Assembly: GCA_035292505.1 (NCBI GenBank)
Contig: DATDQA010000171.1
Coordinates: forward strand, 1-28,561
Source: DATDQA01 sp035292505
GTDB lineage: Bacteria > Bacteroidota > Bacteroidia > Chitinophagales > Saprospiraceae
Direction of reading: 5' to 3'
Length of the DNA stretch: 28,561 nucleotides
The notes under the pieces are model-generated. The model saw only the letters and a list, made by a program, of their open reading frames with translations, was not told the origin of the DNA and searched no databases. Positions 13,962 to 23,363 of this stretch are shown here, one piece after another (the stretch's first letter is position 1; every line of letters begins with the position of its first letter). The position numbers and the translations under genes are program-made.

Positions 13962-16310
13962 CTATTCACCTACTACCTCAAACATTCTTTCTATCCTCTC
14001 TCCACGATGATCGACAATGATCACGCGATGCACACCTACATCAGGTTGTAATTCCATCGTATGAAATTCCTGTGTGGTGCCGAGATATCGCTCGTCCAGG
14101 TACCAATACACAGGCGAAGTTGCAGACCGATGTGCCGCGCGAAAGACAGTATGCCCTTTCTCTCCATTCAACTCGCGGGGGACAAAGATGCGGGTGTCAG
14201 TTGCCGGATAAATAAGTTGTAATTGTGCCATAGGACTACTCTCCATCGTGCTACAGGTCGGATGAAATGGAGGGACTGATTTGTAGGACGGATTATTCCG
14301 ATTATAATAACCTGCCGCGGCGGGTGGCAGAATAAACCAGGATTGCGGGGTAATGCGCTCGCCTTCGGCACATTCCTTCCGGTATTGAAAAGTGCCTGAG
14401 ATGTCGGTATAGATCCGTGTATGAAAAGGACATCTTCCTGCCATTATGCCCTGAGGAGTGATCAATATTGAATCCACTTCCACACAATCAGGACCTGCGA
14501 GATATCCACTTAGACGGCAAGTCGCTACCTCAACCAAGGCGTCAAAAGGCGGAGTCCACCATGCGTTACCGGGCAGATTGCGAAACACGTCAAACATCAG
14601 AGGGGCCGCTGCGCGTATACCCATCAATCCAGGTCTACCTTCGCCATCCGCGTTACCAATCCATACGCCAACGGTGAAGTCAGGTGTCACGCCGATCGCC
14701 CAGGCATCACGGAATCCAAAGCTTGTGCCTGTCTTCCAGGCGATTTGTTTAGTCGACTGAAAACTCTCCCAATGTCCTTCCTCATCCGGTCTTGCAAGGT
14801 TGCGCATGGCCTCCAGCGTGAGCCAGAGCGAGCCATAGTCCCAAAGTATCGGCGTCTTTGTGGTTTTTTGATGCTGTTCTGTTTCCTGACTTCCAGGCAA
14901 CATACATATTGGCTTATGAAGATCATCCGGATTATACTGGTGGTTAAGCAAGTACGCATGAGAGAGCATACGACCCATGCTCGCATACACGCCGCAGAGA
15001 TCCCAGAGACTGACTTCCGCCCCTCCGAGGATGAGCGGTAATCCATAGTGCTCAGCAGAATAGTGTATTGTCGTCAAACCCGCCTGGATAAGATCCTGGC
15101 GAAATCTTTCAATCCCATAATCGCGCAGGATCAGCACGGCTGGTACGTTAAGACTCCGCGTCAGCGCATCATCGGCAGGCACCATACCCGTATAACTCCG
15201 CGAGAAATTCTCCGGTTGATAACCGCGCAGATTTGTGGGGATGTCTTCGACAAGCATATGAGGCAATAATTGACCATCAGCAAAAGCTGCAGCATACAAC
15301 AAAGGTTTTAGGATGCTTCCTGAGCTGCGTTCTGCCTGTATCATATCCACTGCATTTTCATGTAGCATCAGAGGATTATCCACATTACCGATATATGCGA
15401 GCACTTCACCAGACTTCGTATCCATGACGAGGACAGCACCATTCTGAATACCATTTTGAGCTAAGATTGTATGATGCGATTGCAAGGAGATTGCGGCCAG
15501 CTGTTGTATCTGTCTGTCAATGGTGCTCTGTATCCGCGGTGCATCAACCGTCTTCAGATAAGTTAGAAAATGAGCGGCGCCATCGGGGAGTGGATGTGGT
15601 GCATCGGGCAATGGTTCCAACATTGCGAGCTCCGCTTCTGTAGAATCTAGAATTCCTCTTTCTGCCATTTTCAATAATAAACCATCGCGTTTGAGTTTTA
15701 AAAGATCGCGACCACGTCCCGGGTGAATGAGTGCTGGACTGTTTGGAAGTACCGCAAGGCAAGCTGCTTCAGACCAACTCAGTACCTCAGGGGATTTACC
15801 GTAATATCGCCATGAGGCTGCTTCGAGCCCTACGACGTTACCCCCAAAAGGAGCATGTGAGGCATACAGGCGCAGAATGTCCTTCTTCGAATAGCGCACC
15901 TCGGTGCGAACGGCAAGCATGATCTCAGTCATTTTCTGCCAAACCGTCCTATCTTTTCCTTTCCGTGAAATGCGAATGAGCTGCATCGTGAGAGTACTGC
16001 CACCGCTCACGATACTGCGTGCTTTGATATTTGATTTCATCGCGCGTCCCATGGCAAGGATGTCCACGCCAGGATGTGACCAGAACCGTTTGTCTTCAAA
16101 AGCAATCACTGCTTCTGCAAAATACTCTGGTACTGAATCGATCTCAGGAAATCGCCACTGCTGGTCATCTGCTATACGAGCACTGAGTAACTCTCCATCT
16201 TTGTCCAGCAACACGGTGCTGTACGAATCCTGAAACAAAGGATCGGGAAGAGCAAAAAACCACCACCAGGCAAGGACAACTGCGATAGAGCAGAGCATGC
16301 TTTTGCGCAT
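13962..16310 (-). CDS. pbpC: Penicillin-binding protein 1C (bifunctional glycosyltransferase/transpeptidase)
   Basis: A 782-residue class A PBP that polymerises and possibly cross-links peptidoglycan at the inner membrane. From the ATG at 16310: membrane anchor about 3-22, glycosyltransferase domain with catalytic Glu72 in FEDKRFWSHPGVD and the SGGSTLTMQ motif, transpeptidase domain with Ser332-xx-Lys335 (SILK), SLN (386-388) and KTG (526-528) followed by SFGFRDAWA, and a C-terminal PBP1C-type domain. The start at 16310 is chosen because the longer frame would begin with TTG at 16382, overlap the upstream gene by 32 bases, and place 24 polar residues before the anchor. It follows the alpha-2-macroglobulin gene by 40 bases, the classical partner arrangement. 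Confidence 0.95.
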   Translation of the reverse strand: MRKSMLCSIAVVLAWWWFFALPDPLFQDSYSTVLLDKDGELLSARIADDQQWRFPEIDSVPEYFAEAVIAFEDKRFWSHPGVDILAMGRAMKSNIKARSIVSGGSTLTMQLIRISRKGKDRTVWQKMTEIMLAVRTEVRYSKKDILRLYASHAPFGGNVVGLEAASWRYYGKSPEVLSWSEAACLAVLPNSPALIHPGRGRDLLKLKRDGLLLKMAERGILDSTEAELAMLEPLPDAPHPLPDGAAHFLTYLKTVDAPRIQSTIDRQIQQLAAISLQSHHTILAQNGIQNGAVLVMDTKSGEVLAYIGNVDNPLMLHENAVDMIQAERSSGSILKPLLYAAAFADGQLLPHMLVEDIPTNLRGYQPENFSRSYTGMVPADDALTRSLNVPAVLILRDYGIERFRQDLIQAGLTTIHYSAEHYGLPLILGGAEVSLWDLCGVYASMGRMLSHAYLLNHQYNPDDLHKPICMLPGSQETEQHQKTTKTPILWDYGSLWLTLEAMRNLARPDEEGHWESFQSTKQIAWKTGTSFGFRDAWAIGVTPDFTVGVWIGNADGEGRPGLMGIRAAAPLMFDVFRNLPGNAWWTPPFDALVEVATCRLSGYLAGPDCVEVDSILITPQGIMAGRCPFHTRIYTDISGTFQYRKECAEGERITPQSWFILPPAAAGYYNRNNPSYKSVPPFHPTCSTMESSPMAQLQLIYPATDTRIFVPRELNGEKGHTVFRAAHRSATSPVYWYLDERYLGTTQEFHTMELQPDVGVHRVIIVDHRGERIERMFEVVGE

Positions 16311-16350
16311 CCGGAAGTTTGTATTTCCAGGTGACCCGAAGATTGATTTC

Positions 16351-19300
16351 TTATTCACCACCAGTGACTCCGGCTTTAGCAATCTTGAGGTGATCAGTTA
16401 CCACTTCCACCCAACGACCAGTGATAGTTGCATTCACTGCATGATCGTACATGGCCTCACAATAGGTGGGGGGGAGGATATATTTTCCTGGATATGCCGC
16501 ATTCAACATTACCCGATACGTCTTACTGGTCTTGCCATACAGATCAAAGAATGTATACACGCGATCGTCACGGATATCCTGGTAATCAGATTCACTGTTC
16601 TTGAAACGCTCTCCCAGATTGTCCATGCGTTGATTGATGATTTCCCATCCGGAAGGAAAAATGCTCTGTAGTGCTACTTCATCCAGGTCACCTGCATAGG
16701 TGGCAGGATTCGCAATTGTCACAGACATCACGAAGTCGGTACCTTGGTTCAGGCGTATCGGATCGATAGTTTTACCCTGCATATCCTGATAGGAGACCTT
16801 TAACGCAAGATGATTTTGCACAGAAGTGGAGGGGGGTTCGAGAGGTCGTCCACGGCGAATGAGACGGACATACAGTGGTGACTCGGAGAGATTTTCTACA
16901 AATACTGATTTTGGTTTGCCCTCAGTAATCTTTTGTTGAAAGATGGTTTTCTTCTGACGGACTGTTTGTTTTTCATTCCCGGCAGCACGATATGCGAAAT
17001 ATAAATCCTTGTCTTGTTGTAGAGAGGCAAATTTTGCCATGGCGATCAATGCATATGCGGTGCTTTGTGTGCTATACCACACTGCAGACCCGCGTTCATC
17101 TGCAATGCGTTTGACAATGGGTAATGCCTGATCATGTGCTCCAATTGAAACCAGCGCCTCTACAATGAGAGCCCTGTCCCGTGTTGCAGACCCATACGTC
17201 ATTCCTGCAAGCTGATACTCCTCGACGGTAGCAGGACTTGTGATCAACTCCTTTGCAATGGCTGACTGACCGCTGTTTGCATAGCATGCAGCAAGCATGT
17301 ATCGAGCGGTACCGGATAGTTTCGTCACATTACGCAATCGATTCATTGCCCCGAGTTCTGGGTTACCAGCCAGCGCAAGAGTGTAGAGCCTGTATGCCTG
17401 ATTCAATATATTACCACTTTCCTGATCTTTTGTGGAAAACTGTTGTGCACGTGACGATTGGAATGTCTTCCAGTGATCGATCAACTTTGCATCTACAAAA
17501 TACCCTGCGCGTTGGGCTTCGATCAGGAAATGACCGGTATAACTATTTGTCCATTCATTAACATCATTCTCACCAGGCCAGTAAGAAAATCCTCCTGAAG
17601 GATTGACGTACCGGGAAATCTTTGTGATGGCACTTCGCACATTATGCTGCAGCCTTACACTTTCTTCAGGACCGAGTTCAATCAGGCGATCCACAAAGAG
17701 TTGTGGAAATGCTGCTGATGTTGTTTGTTCAAGGCATCCATAAGGATACTGAATGACATAATTCAGCCTTGCGTCAAGATTGGCGGGAAACAGGGATGAT
17801 ATTTCGAGGACAGCTTCATTTGTGCCAGGCATGCCAAGATTCACGATTTGACTCTCCCACGACTTTCCTTTTTCAAGAAGAACCTCAGTCACTTCGCTGA
17901 GATAGGGATTAGGATTACGCACGGAGATTTCGATGTGTTGTGTAGCCTTTTCATCGCCCGCCGTTGCTTCTATCCATACTTCTCCTTTGCCAATCTGGTG
18001 CGCGATATCAGCGGTAAAGGTCATAAGTTGATCACCTTGTTTATTGAATGACACCGTTTTCCGGGTTGCACCGTCAATGGAGACCTTATCATTGCCACGG
18101 ATTGAGACTTCGACGTTGCGAATCTTTTCATCCATCGCGAAGACATTGATCGGAATAGCGATTTGCTCCCCCGGTGCAAGGACACGAGGCATCGTCGCAA
18201 GGATCATCACCGGACTCTTGACCGGAGCTGCTTTTTCAGCAAATCCATATTGATGATTTGATACCGCTACGACCATTGATCTCACGGAGCCAACATAATT
18301 GGGCATCTGGATTTTGTGAGTTGCTTTATTACCAGGCTTCAGGATGAAAGGTCCCAGGTGTATTACTACCGGTTTAAATCTATTGACCTCGTTCACCGCC
18401 TGAATTTGCACACCGCTCCCATCTCCGCCAATCGCAAGAATTCGTTCTACGGGACCTCCCAGCGCACCTAAGACATAATCATAGACGTCCCATGTCCTGA
18501 CACCGAGTGCCTCCTTTGCATAAAAATGATTCCAGGGATCCGGAGTCTTGAATCGCGTCAGATCGAGGAGTCCTTCATCGACGACAGCGATCGTGTATGC
18601 CATTCCTTGGTTGTTCTGCTCGCTCACGGAGATCTCGAACATCCCGTCAGGTTTCAAGACATCTGGCATTGAAATCACTGGTTGCAGCCTGGAGGTGGGA
18701 TCTTCTATCATGACAGGAATGACACCGTACATGCGTAAAGGCATGTCATTGTCACCAAGGCTATGTGGTTGAATGAGCCGAACGTGCGCATAGACATTTG
18801 GCGCCATCTCTTTGGATGCAGTGAAAGAAAAAGTCGTGACTTCCGCGGTTGCTTTGAGTTGATGAGTCGACAACACAGTGTGATCATTTTCTATGCTCAC
18901 CATCACCAGACTACCAGGAGCAGAAGGAATGCTGAGGAGAACATTATCGCCAGTTGCATACACAGCTTTGTTGGCAGTAAGTGTGAGTTTGGCAATTGCG
19001 TTCCTGCCTTCTTCTTCGCCATAGAAGTAGCCTGAATAGGCATAATCGCCACTGCAATGACCAGACTTTGTATCGCAGACACGGATGAGATACAGGCCAT
19101 AGTCGAGCGGTTTAAACATAAATTCGGCTCTTCCTTCATCATTGGTAATCACACTTGTCTGCGAGAGTGCACCCAGATGCTGAGCAGAATTGTATTGAGC
19201 CAATTCATATCGATTGTCATTCCACCACCAGCTCCAGTCTGCCTGATATACTCCAACACTGAGTTCACGTTCTGAAAGACCTTTACCATTCCTGTCAAGT

Positions 19301-21888
19301 GATACAAGTCCGATCGTATTATCAGCGCCTTCTTCCAGTTGCTTGTATCCCCAGCGATTGTTTGGGATTGAAAGGCCGGCATATGCCTGGTACGGCCACC
19401 ATTCGGCAGAGAACTGATCTGTGCTGAAATCACCTCCTTTTTCAAATACACGCGTCTTGAGGTTTGCCATCATTTTGCCGGGAAGTAATTGTTCAGCATC
19501 ATGCGTGAGGATTATGTGTGCATTACCTGAGGCATCAAGAGGGCCATCAAAAACCGTGGTCACTGTCGCATCCACTTTTCGAGCCGGATCATCGAAACGA
19601 TATTGTGAGAATCCCTTAAATGCTGTAGTGACAGGACTGAGTCCAAGCTCGACTTTTGCTTCCAATCCGCCTGCCGGAGAACCATGAAGCCATTGCACAT
19701 TTAACGGGATAATGGTCTCCTTCTTCCATGCATCAATGGGCCCATCGCGATCAACAGTAATCTTCAATCTGTTTGGCTTAATGGTTTCTACCTTCAGGGA
19801 TTTATTGAATTTCACGCCTCCAATCTGTAGTTCGGTACGCCAGTTTCCGGTGAGATCGGCAACGTCTGTAGGAATGGGAAAACTGTAGATGTGGCCTACA
19901 TGCACATTCTTTGTTTGATCATAGCGCTTCTGACCGCGCGGGTTATAGACTACGCATGTGACAGGATGATCGCTGGCTCCAGTTTCCTCAGTTTGCAGGA
20001 TAAAGTTCAGGAAGATGGTATCTCCCGGTCGCCAGACATCACGCTCACAGTAGATGAAGCCTTTAATGCCGTCGTGTGAAGCAGTGCCTTCGACGTCAAA
20101 ATCACTAACGCTGAGCGCGTTACCATCTGTGACTTTCAGATATCCTTTTTCTCCACTGAAATCTGCCAGCACGAATGCAGGCTCACGATCGCCTTTGAGT
20201 TCACACAGACCTTCATTGTTTGTCTTTCCTTCAGTGATCAGTTGCTGTTGAAAGTCATAAATACGGATGTTACATCCGGCGATTGCTTCAGTCGTGCGGA
20301 GATCATGTATAAATACCCGCAATGCATTGTCATTTCCAGCTTTTGCAGAAACCCCAAGATTTGATGCAAGGACATTGCGTCTCACAAAATGATCTGCCGT
20401 ATAATATTCCGGCATGCAGGGATTCTCGCGATTCTCATAATCATATCCGTCATAATCATAATAATACTGCCATAGAGTTGCATCCGGGTCTGAAGGAGCA
20501 ACTTCCGCAGAACTTGCTGATTCACCTGTACAACTATACAGGTTGTAGTCTTTGCGGAAACCAATCCGCACTTCATATATAGATCCTGCATGGAGGTCCG
20601 TATAATGGCTCAGATCGATAGCATAGCGCTGCCATTGATTTCTGACAATACCTGATTGCAGTTCATTCAATTGAATGACATGACTTCCGACAACACGACC
20701 TACAGATTCATACCCATTCGCATACCAGAGATCGCTGTATTGCAGAAATTGCATCACATTGCTTTCGAAGATTTCGAAGACTTCGATATCCACTGCGCTG
20801 AGGTTTACAGCTTTGAACGGTAAAATGACTTCATGCGAATGCGGTACGATATTGCCTTTTCCAAGAAGTTCGACCTGTGGATTGATATCCTCGAATGAGA
20901 GCCTGAACGACTGGCGTTCGCCAAGTGTCTTTCCTGTGCTGCTGCGAATTCCCGCGTCAAGATGCAGTGTGAAATCTCCAGAGATCTCCGTTCCCGGGAA
21001 TACTGAGAGGATATGTTTCGCACGTCTGGTCTCGAATCCTTTGTCACTGCCATTGACTAGTACCATACCCGTAAGACCGAAGTCCGGATCGAGGTGATCG
21101 GAAAATGTAAGACGCACTTCATGTGATCCTTCCTGGATTGTGGTTACTCCCGTCACTTTAAAAACATCACTGGCGGGAACCATGACGGAAGATGAACCTT
21201 TCGAAGGGGAATCAATCGCTTTGCCATCCCAGGAGACTGTAAGCTTCTCATCCTTTTGAGTACGACGCAGATCGGAGAGCGTGAATGTATGAGCTTTGCC
21301 ATTCTCACTGTGCAACCACTGGGGTACGGGTTTGCTGCTACCAAAAGAAATCTGCACAACCTGTTCGAGATCGCCGGGATTTACAAACTCACTGGTACGT
21401 ATCTGGCCCTGTACCACCTGGATTGCGGCATCAGCTTCAGAAGGGCCGGCAGGATCGACACTGACATAGAGTTGTACAGGACGAATGCTGAAATTGAAGT
21501 GGATCGAATGGTACCCGGGGTCTATATCGGCAAACATGTTTCCCAGGTGAATCGTCAGCGTATGACTGCTTCCGGGCCTGAATTTTTCTTTGGGTGTGAA
21601 GCTAAACGTATATACATCTTCCCAAACCGCTGCTCCGTCAGTTTTGGGAGTCAGGGAATATAATTTCTGATCTACCACGCTACCTACCAGACTATCAGAT
21701 ACAACAGGTTTCGCAAAACGAATCCTTACCGGATCCTGGCTCTGAATGACCTCAGGCACATAGCCCGCGATATAGGTGCCTAGCGCGGAAAGATCGGTGG
21801 CAGTCTGAAGAGGGCCGGCTTTTTTACAGCCGTTGAAAATGAAGACAAAAAGGGTCAGTGCGGTGAAAATCCGAGCGACGTATCTCAT
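16351..21888 (-). CDS. Bacterial alpha-2-macroglobulin lipoprotein (ECAM/YfhM-like) with CLEQ thioester
   Basis: A 1845-residue periplasmic protease trap. The ATG at 21888 gives a lipoprotein signal peptide (RYVARIFTALTLFVFIFNG) with lipobox cysteine and KK after it; the longer frame begins with TTG at 21924 and would bury the signal peptide. Successive macroglobulin-like domains fill the first 1300 residues, including A2M_N-like segments (RDVWRPGDTIFLNFILQTEETG) and the A2M segment (YTIAVVDEGLLDLTRFKTPDPW). The thioester motif CLEQ is at 1385-1388 in YPYGCLEQTTSAAFPQL, starting the thioester domain, so it belongs to the reactive class. Bacterial homologues pair with PBP1C and are thought to trap proteases that enter after wall damage. 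pbpC follows in the same operon. Confidence 0.95.
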   Translation of the reverse strand: MRYVARIFTALTLFVFIFNGCKKAGPLQTATDLSALGTYIAGYVPEVIQSQDPVRIRFAKPVVSDSLVGSVVDQKLYSLTPKTDGAAVWEDVYTFSFTPKEKFRPGSSHTLTIHLGNMFADIDPGYHSIHFNFSIRPVQLYVSVDPAGPSEADAAIQVVQGQIRTSEFVNPGDLEQVVQISFGSSKPVPQWLHSENGKAHTFTLSDLRRTQKDEKLTVSWDGKAIDSPSKGSSSVMVPASDVFKVTGVTTIQEGSHEVRLTFSDHLDPDFGLTGMVLVNGSDKGFETRRAKHILSVFPGTEISGDFTLHLDAGIRSSTGKTLGERQSFRLSFEDINPQVELLGKGNIVPHSHEVILPFKAVNLSAVDIEVFEIFESNVMQFLQYSDLWYANGYESVGRVVGSHVIQLNELQSGIVRNQWQRYAIDLSHYTDLHAGSIYEVRIGFRKDYNLYSCTGESASSAEVAPSDPDATLWQYYYDYDGYDYENRENPCMPEYYTADHFVRRNVLASNLGVSAKAGNDNALRVFIHDLRTTEAIAGCNIRIYDFQQQLITEGKTNNEGLCELKGDREPAFVLADFSGEKGYLKVTDGNALSVSDFDVEGTASHDGIKGFIYCERDVWRPGDTIFLNFILQTEETGASDHPVTCVVYNPRGQKRYDQTKNVHVGHIYSFPIPTDVADLTGNWRTELQIGGVKFNKSLKVETIKPNRLKITVDRDGPIDAWKKETIIPLNVQWLHGSPAGGLEAKVELGLSPVTTAFKGFSQYRFDDPARKVDATVTTVFDGPLDASGNAHIILTHDAEQLLPGKMMANLKTRVFEKGGDFSTDQFSAEWWPYQAYAGLSIPNNRWGYKQLEEGADNTIGLVSLDRNGKGLSERELSVGVYQADWSWWWNDNRYELAQYNSAQHLGALSQTSVITNDEGRAEFMFKPLDYGLYLIRVCDTKSGHCSGDYAYSGYFYGEEEGRNAIAKLTLTANKAVYATGDNVLLSIPSAPGSLVMVSIENDHTVLSTHQLKATAEVTTFSFTASKEMAPNVYAHVRLIQPHSLGDNDMPLRMYGVIPVMIEDPTSRLQPVISMPDVLKPDGMFEISVSEQNNQGMAYTIAVVDEGLLDLTRFKTPDPWNHFYAKEALGVRTWDVYDYVLGALGGPVERILAIGGDGSGVQIQAVNEVNRFKPVVIHLGPFILKPGNKATHKIQMPNYVGSVRSMVVAVSNHQYGFAEKAAPVKSPVMILATMPRVLAPGEQIAIPINVFAMDEKIRNVEVSIRGNDKVSIDGATRKTVSFNKQGDQLMTFTADIAHQIGKGEVWIEATAGDEKATQHIEISVRNPNPYLSEVTEVLLEKGKSWESQIVNLGMPGTNEAVLEISSLFPANLDARLNYVIQYPYGCLEQTTSAAFPQLFVDRLIELGPEESVRLQHNVRSAITKISRYVNPSGGFSYWPGENDVNEWTNSYTGHFLIEAQRAGYFVDAKLIDHWKTFQSSRAQQFSTKDQESGNILNQAYRLYTLALAGNPELGAMNRLRNVTKLSGTARYMLAACYANSGQSAIAKELITSPATVEEYQLAGMTYGSATRDRALIVEALVSIGAHDQALPIVKRIADERGSAVWYSTQSTAYALIAMAKFASLQQDKDLYFAYRAAGNEKQTVRQKKTIFQQKITEGKPKSVFVENLSESPLYVRLIRRGRPLEPPSTSVQNHLALKVSYQDMQGKTIDPIRLNQGTDFVMSVTIANPATYAGDLDEVALQSIFPSGWEIINQRMDNLGERFKNSESDYQDIRDDRVYTFFDLYGKTSKTYRVMLNAAYPGKYILPPTYCEAMYDHAVNATITGRWVEVVTDHLKIAKAGVTGGE

Positions 21889-22085
21889 GGCAGATTTTAG
21901 GAACTTTAAAAAATGTGAAATCAATGCAGTAAAGATATCACACAGTATGAGTGGGGAAAGTGCAGGTCAGCAGCCGTGGCAGTGTATTGATTATGCGTAT
22001 AGCTGTAAAGAGAAATTGTTGTTTCTAAGTTGTTTCTAAGTTGCGACTAGGTGTCTTCTAAATAGGTTTGCTCTTCCTATCCTGC

Positions 22086-22117
22086 CATTCTGCCGTTCCG
22101 CCATTCTGCCTTTCTTT
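22086..22117 (+). repeat. Octamer array, CATTCTGC type (4 degenerate units)
   Basis: Units read CATTCTGC, CGTTCCGC, CATTCTGC, CTTTCTTT, in phase. The core matches the CATTCT octamers at 10272, 10764 and 26393. Confidence 0.6.
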
Positions 22118-22157
22118 TTGAGTTTGCGCTTGCACTTGAGTTTGAGTTTTTCTCGCC

Positions 22158-22212
22158 TTCTCTCCCAAGGAGTCCTTTGGACACTTTCTCTCCCAAGGAG
22201 TCCTTTGGACAC
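22158..22212. repeat. Exact tandem duplication, 28-bp period, with internal palindrome
   Basis: Two identical 27-base copies start at 22158 and 22186 (TTCTCTCCCAAGGAGTCC and the following TTTGGACAC). Each contains the imperfect palindrome CCAAGGAGTCCTTTGG, so each copy may form a hairpin. They lie just downstream of the kinase gene and could act as transcript-end structures. Confidence 0.85.
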
Positions 22213-22223
22213 AATCTCACATT

Positions 22224-22874
22224 CTAAAGTCGCATGCTAATCCGATGAACACCCGGCAGATAAGGACGCGCTAATAGACGGACAATTTCCCTATAGTGAT
22301 CCGGAAGGTTTACATAGTCAAGATGTTCAACTTCGAGGATAAGGATGGGGTAGGAGAGCTGGCTTCGGAAAAACTCGAAATAACTGTCCTGAATTTTCTG
22401 CAAGTAGTGTTGAGTAATACCTTGTTCATAATGTCGCCCCCGGTTTCGGATTTGTTCCATGAGTTTTTCGGGTGATCGATGGAGGTATACAAGCAGGTCG
22501 GGATTCGGAAAAGCATTATTCAGAATCTGGAATAAATGTTGGAAGAGTCGGTATTCTTCATCCTTGAGATTTTTGCTGGCGAAGATGACGGTCTTCCAAA
22601 AACAATAATCAGCGACCATGAATTCCGTAAACAATGAACGATTGTGCAGGCTATATTGGAGTTGTTTATGACGCTCGGTCATGAAGAACAATTCGACAGT
22701 AAATGCATACCTGTCTGGATCTTCATAGAAGTATTTCAAAAAAGGATTGTCTGCAAATTCTTCGAGGACGAGCTGGCAATTATAATCTCGTGCCAGCATT
22801 TCACATAAGGATGTTTTGCCCGCGCCAATATTCCCTTCGATGCAGATGTATTGATATGGAAAAGGGTTGTTCAT
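22224..22874 (-). CDS. Deoxynucleoside kinase (dNK family)
   Basis: A 216-residue P-loop kinase that phosphorylates deoxynucleosides with ATP in the salvage pathway. The Walker A motif GNIGAGKT is at 14-21. EEF (38-40) matches the substrate-binding/catalytic Glu region, and the arginine-rich lid is seen in IRNRGRHYEQGI (about 142-153). Length and motifs match the deoxyadenosine/deoxyguanosine kinase group; exact substrate cannot be told from sequence. The ATG at 22874 overlaps the folK stop by four bases (ATGA), a sign of translational coupling. The folK-dNK pair is common in Bacteroidota. Confidence 0.92.
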   Translation of the reverse strand: MNNPFPYQYICIEGNIGAGKTSLCEMLARDYNCQLVLEEFADNPFLKYFYEDPDRYAFTVELFFMTERHKQLQYSLHNRSLFTEFMVADYCFWKTVIFASKNLKDEEYRLFQHLFQILNNAFPNPDLLVYLHRSPEKLMEQIRNRGRHYEQGITQHYLQKIQDSYFEFFRSQLSYPILILEVEHLDYVNLPDHYREIVRLLARPYLPGVHRISMRL

Positions 22875-23359
22875 CCTTCGGACAAGATAGCCACTTCAGA
22901 CTGATCCGGACACCTTACCAGGAGTTCTGAAATGTGCAGTCCGAATTGTGGGTGTATGACTTCCCCGGCAATCTCTGCAAGAGGTGCAAGGGCAAATCTT
23001 CGTTCAGATATCCGGGGATGTGGCAACGTAAGTTCCCGTGTATCTATCATCAAGTCATCATACAAGAGGATGTCGATATCAAGTGTGCGCGGACCCCAAT
23101 TAATCGACCTTTGTCTGCCCGCAGCATCCTCGATCTTACGGATGGCCTTAAGCACTTTTGTCGGTGTGAGCGGTGTTTTTACACACAATGCCTGATTGAT
23201 GAATGATGGCTGATCAGTGTAGCCCCAGGGAGCTGTTTCAAAGAGATGAGATGCTTTCTCAATCACACCAATGCGTCGTCCTATTTCACTACGCGCTGAA
23301 GCGAGCAGTTCTCTCCGATCTCCAACATTGGAACCCAGCAGAAGATAGGTAGTGTGCAA
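22871..23359 (-). CDS. folK: 2-amino-4-hydroxy-6-hydroxymethyldihydropteridine pyrophosphokinase
   Basis: A 162-residue HPPK that transfers pyrophosphate from ATP to hydroxymethyl-dihydropterin in folate synthesis. Signatures are LLLGSNVGDRRELL (about 6-19), FETAPWGYTDQPSFINQAL (about 40-58), and the catalytic stretch WGPRTLDIDILLYDD (about 88-102) with the paired Asp residues, followed by LPHPRISERRFALAPL. The predicted start is TTG at 23359, only four bases after the symporter stop; there is no ATG or GTG that would give a family-length product, so an unusual start coupled to upstream translation is likely. Confidence 0.95.
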   Translation of the reverse strand: MHTTYLLLGSNVGDRRELLASARSEIGRRIGVIEKASHLFETAPWGYTDQPSFINQALCVKTPLTPTKVLKAIRKIEDAAGRQRSINWGPRTLDIDILLYDDLMIDTRELTLPHPRISERRFALAPLAEIAGEVIHPQFGLHISELLVRCPDQSEVAILSEG

Positions 23360-23363
23360 TGTG

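Larger units (their letters stand above)
21889..22223. other. Intergenic region with several short tandem repeats
   Basis: About 335 bases between the deoxynucleoside kinase stop and the alpha-2-macroglobulin start (both minus strand). It contains two copies of TTGTTTCTAAG in tandem (22019-22040), four octamers of the CATTCTGC type (22086-22117), a T/G-rich stretch, and an exact 27-bp duplication (22158-22212). The promoter for the macroglobulin-pbpC unit should lie in the left part; I could not identify one with confidence. No coding sequence is supported. Confidence 0.6.

Noticed and set aside
16311..16382. N-terminal extension of pbpC from TTG 16382
   Set aside because: It would overlap the upstream gene and put 24 polar residues before the membrane anchor; ATG 16310 is the natural start.
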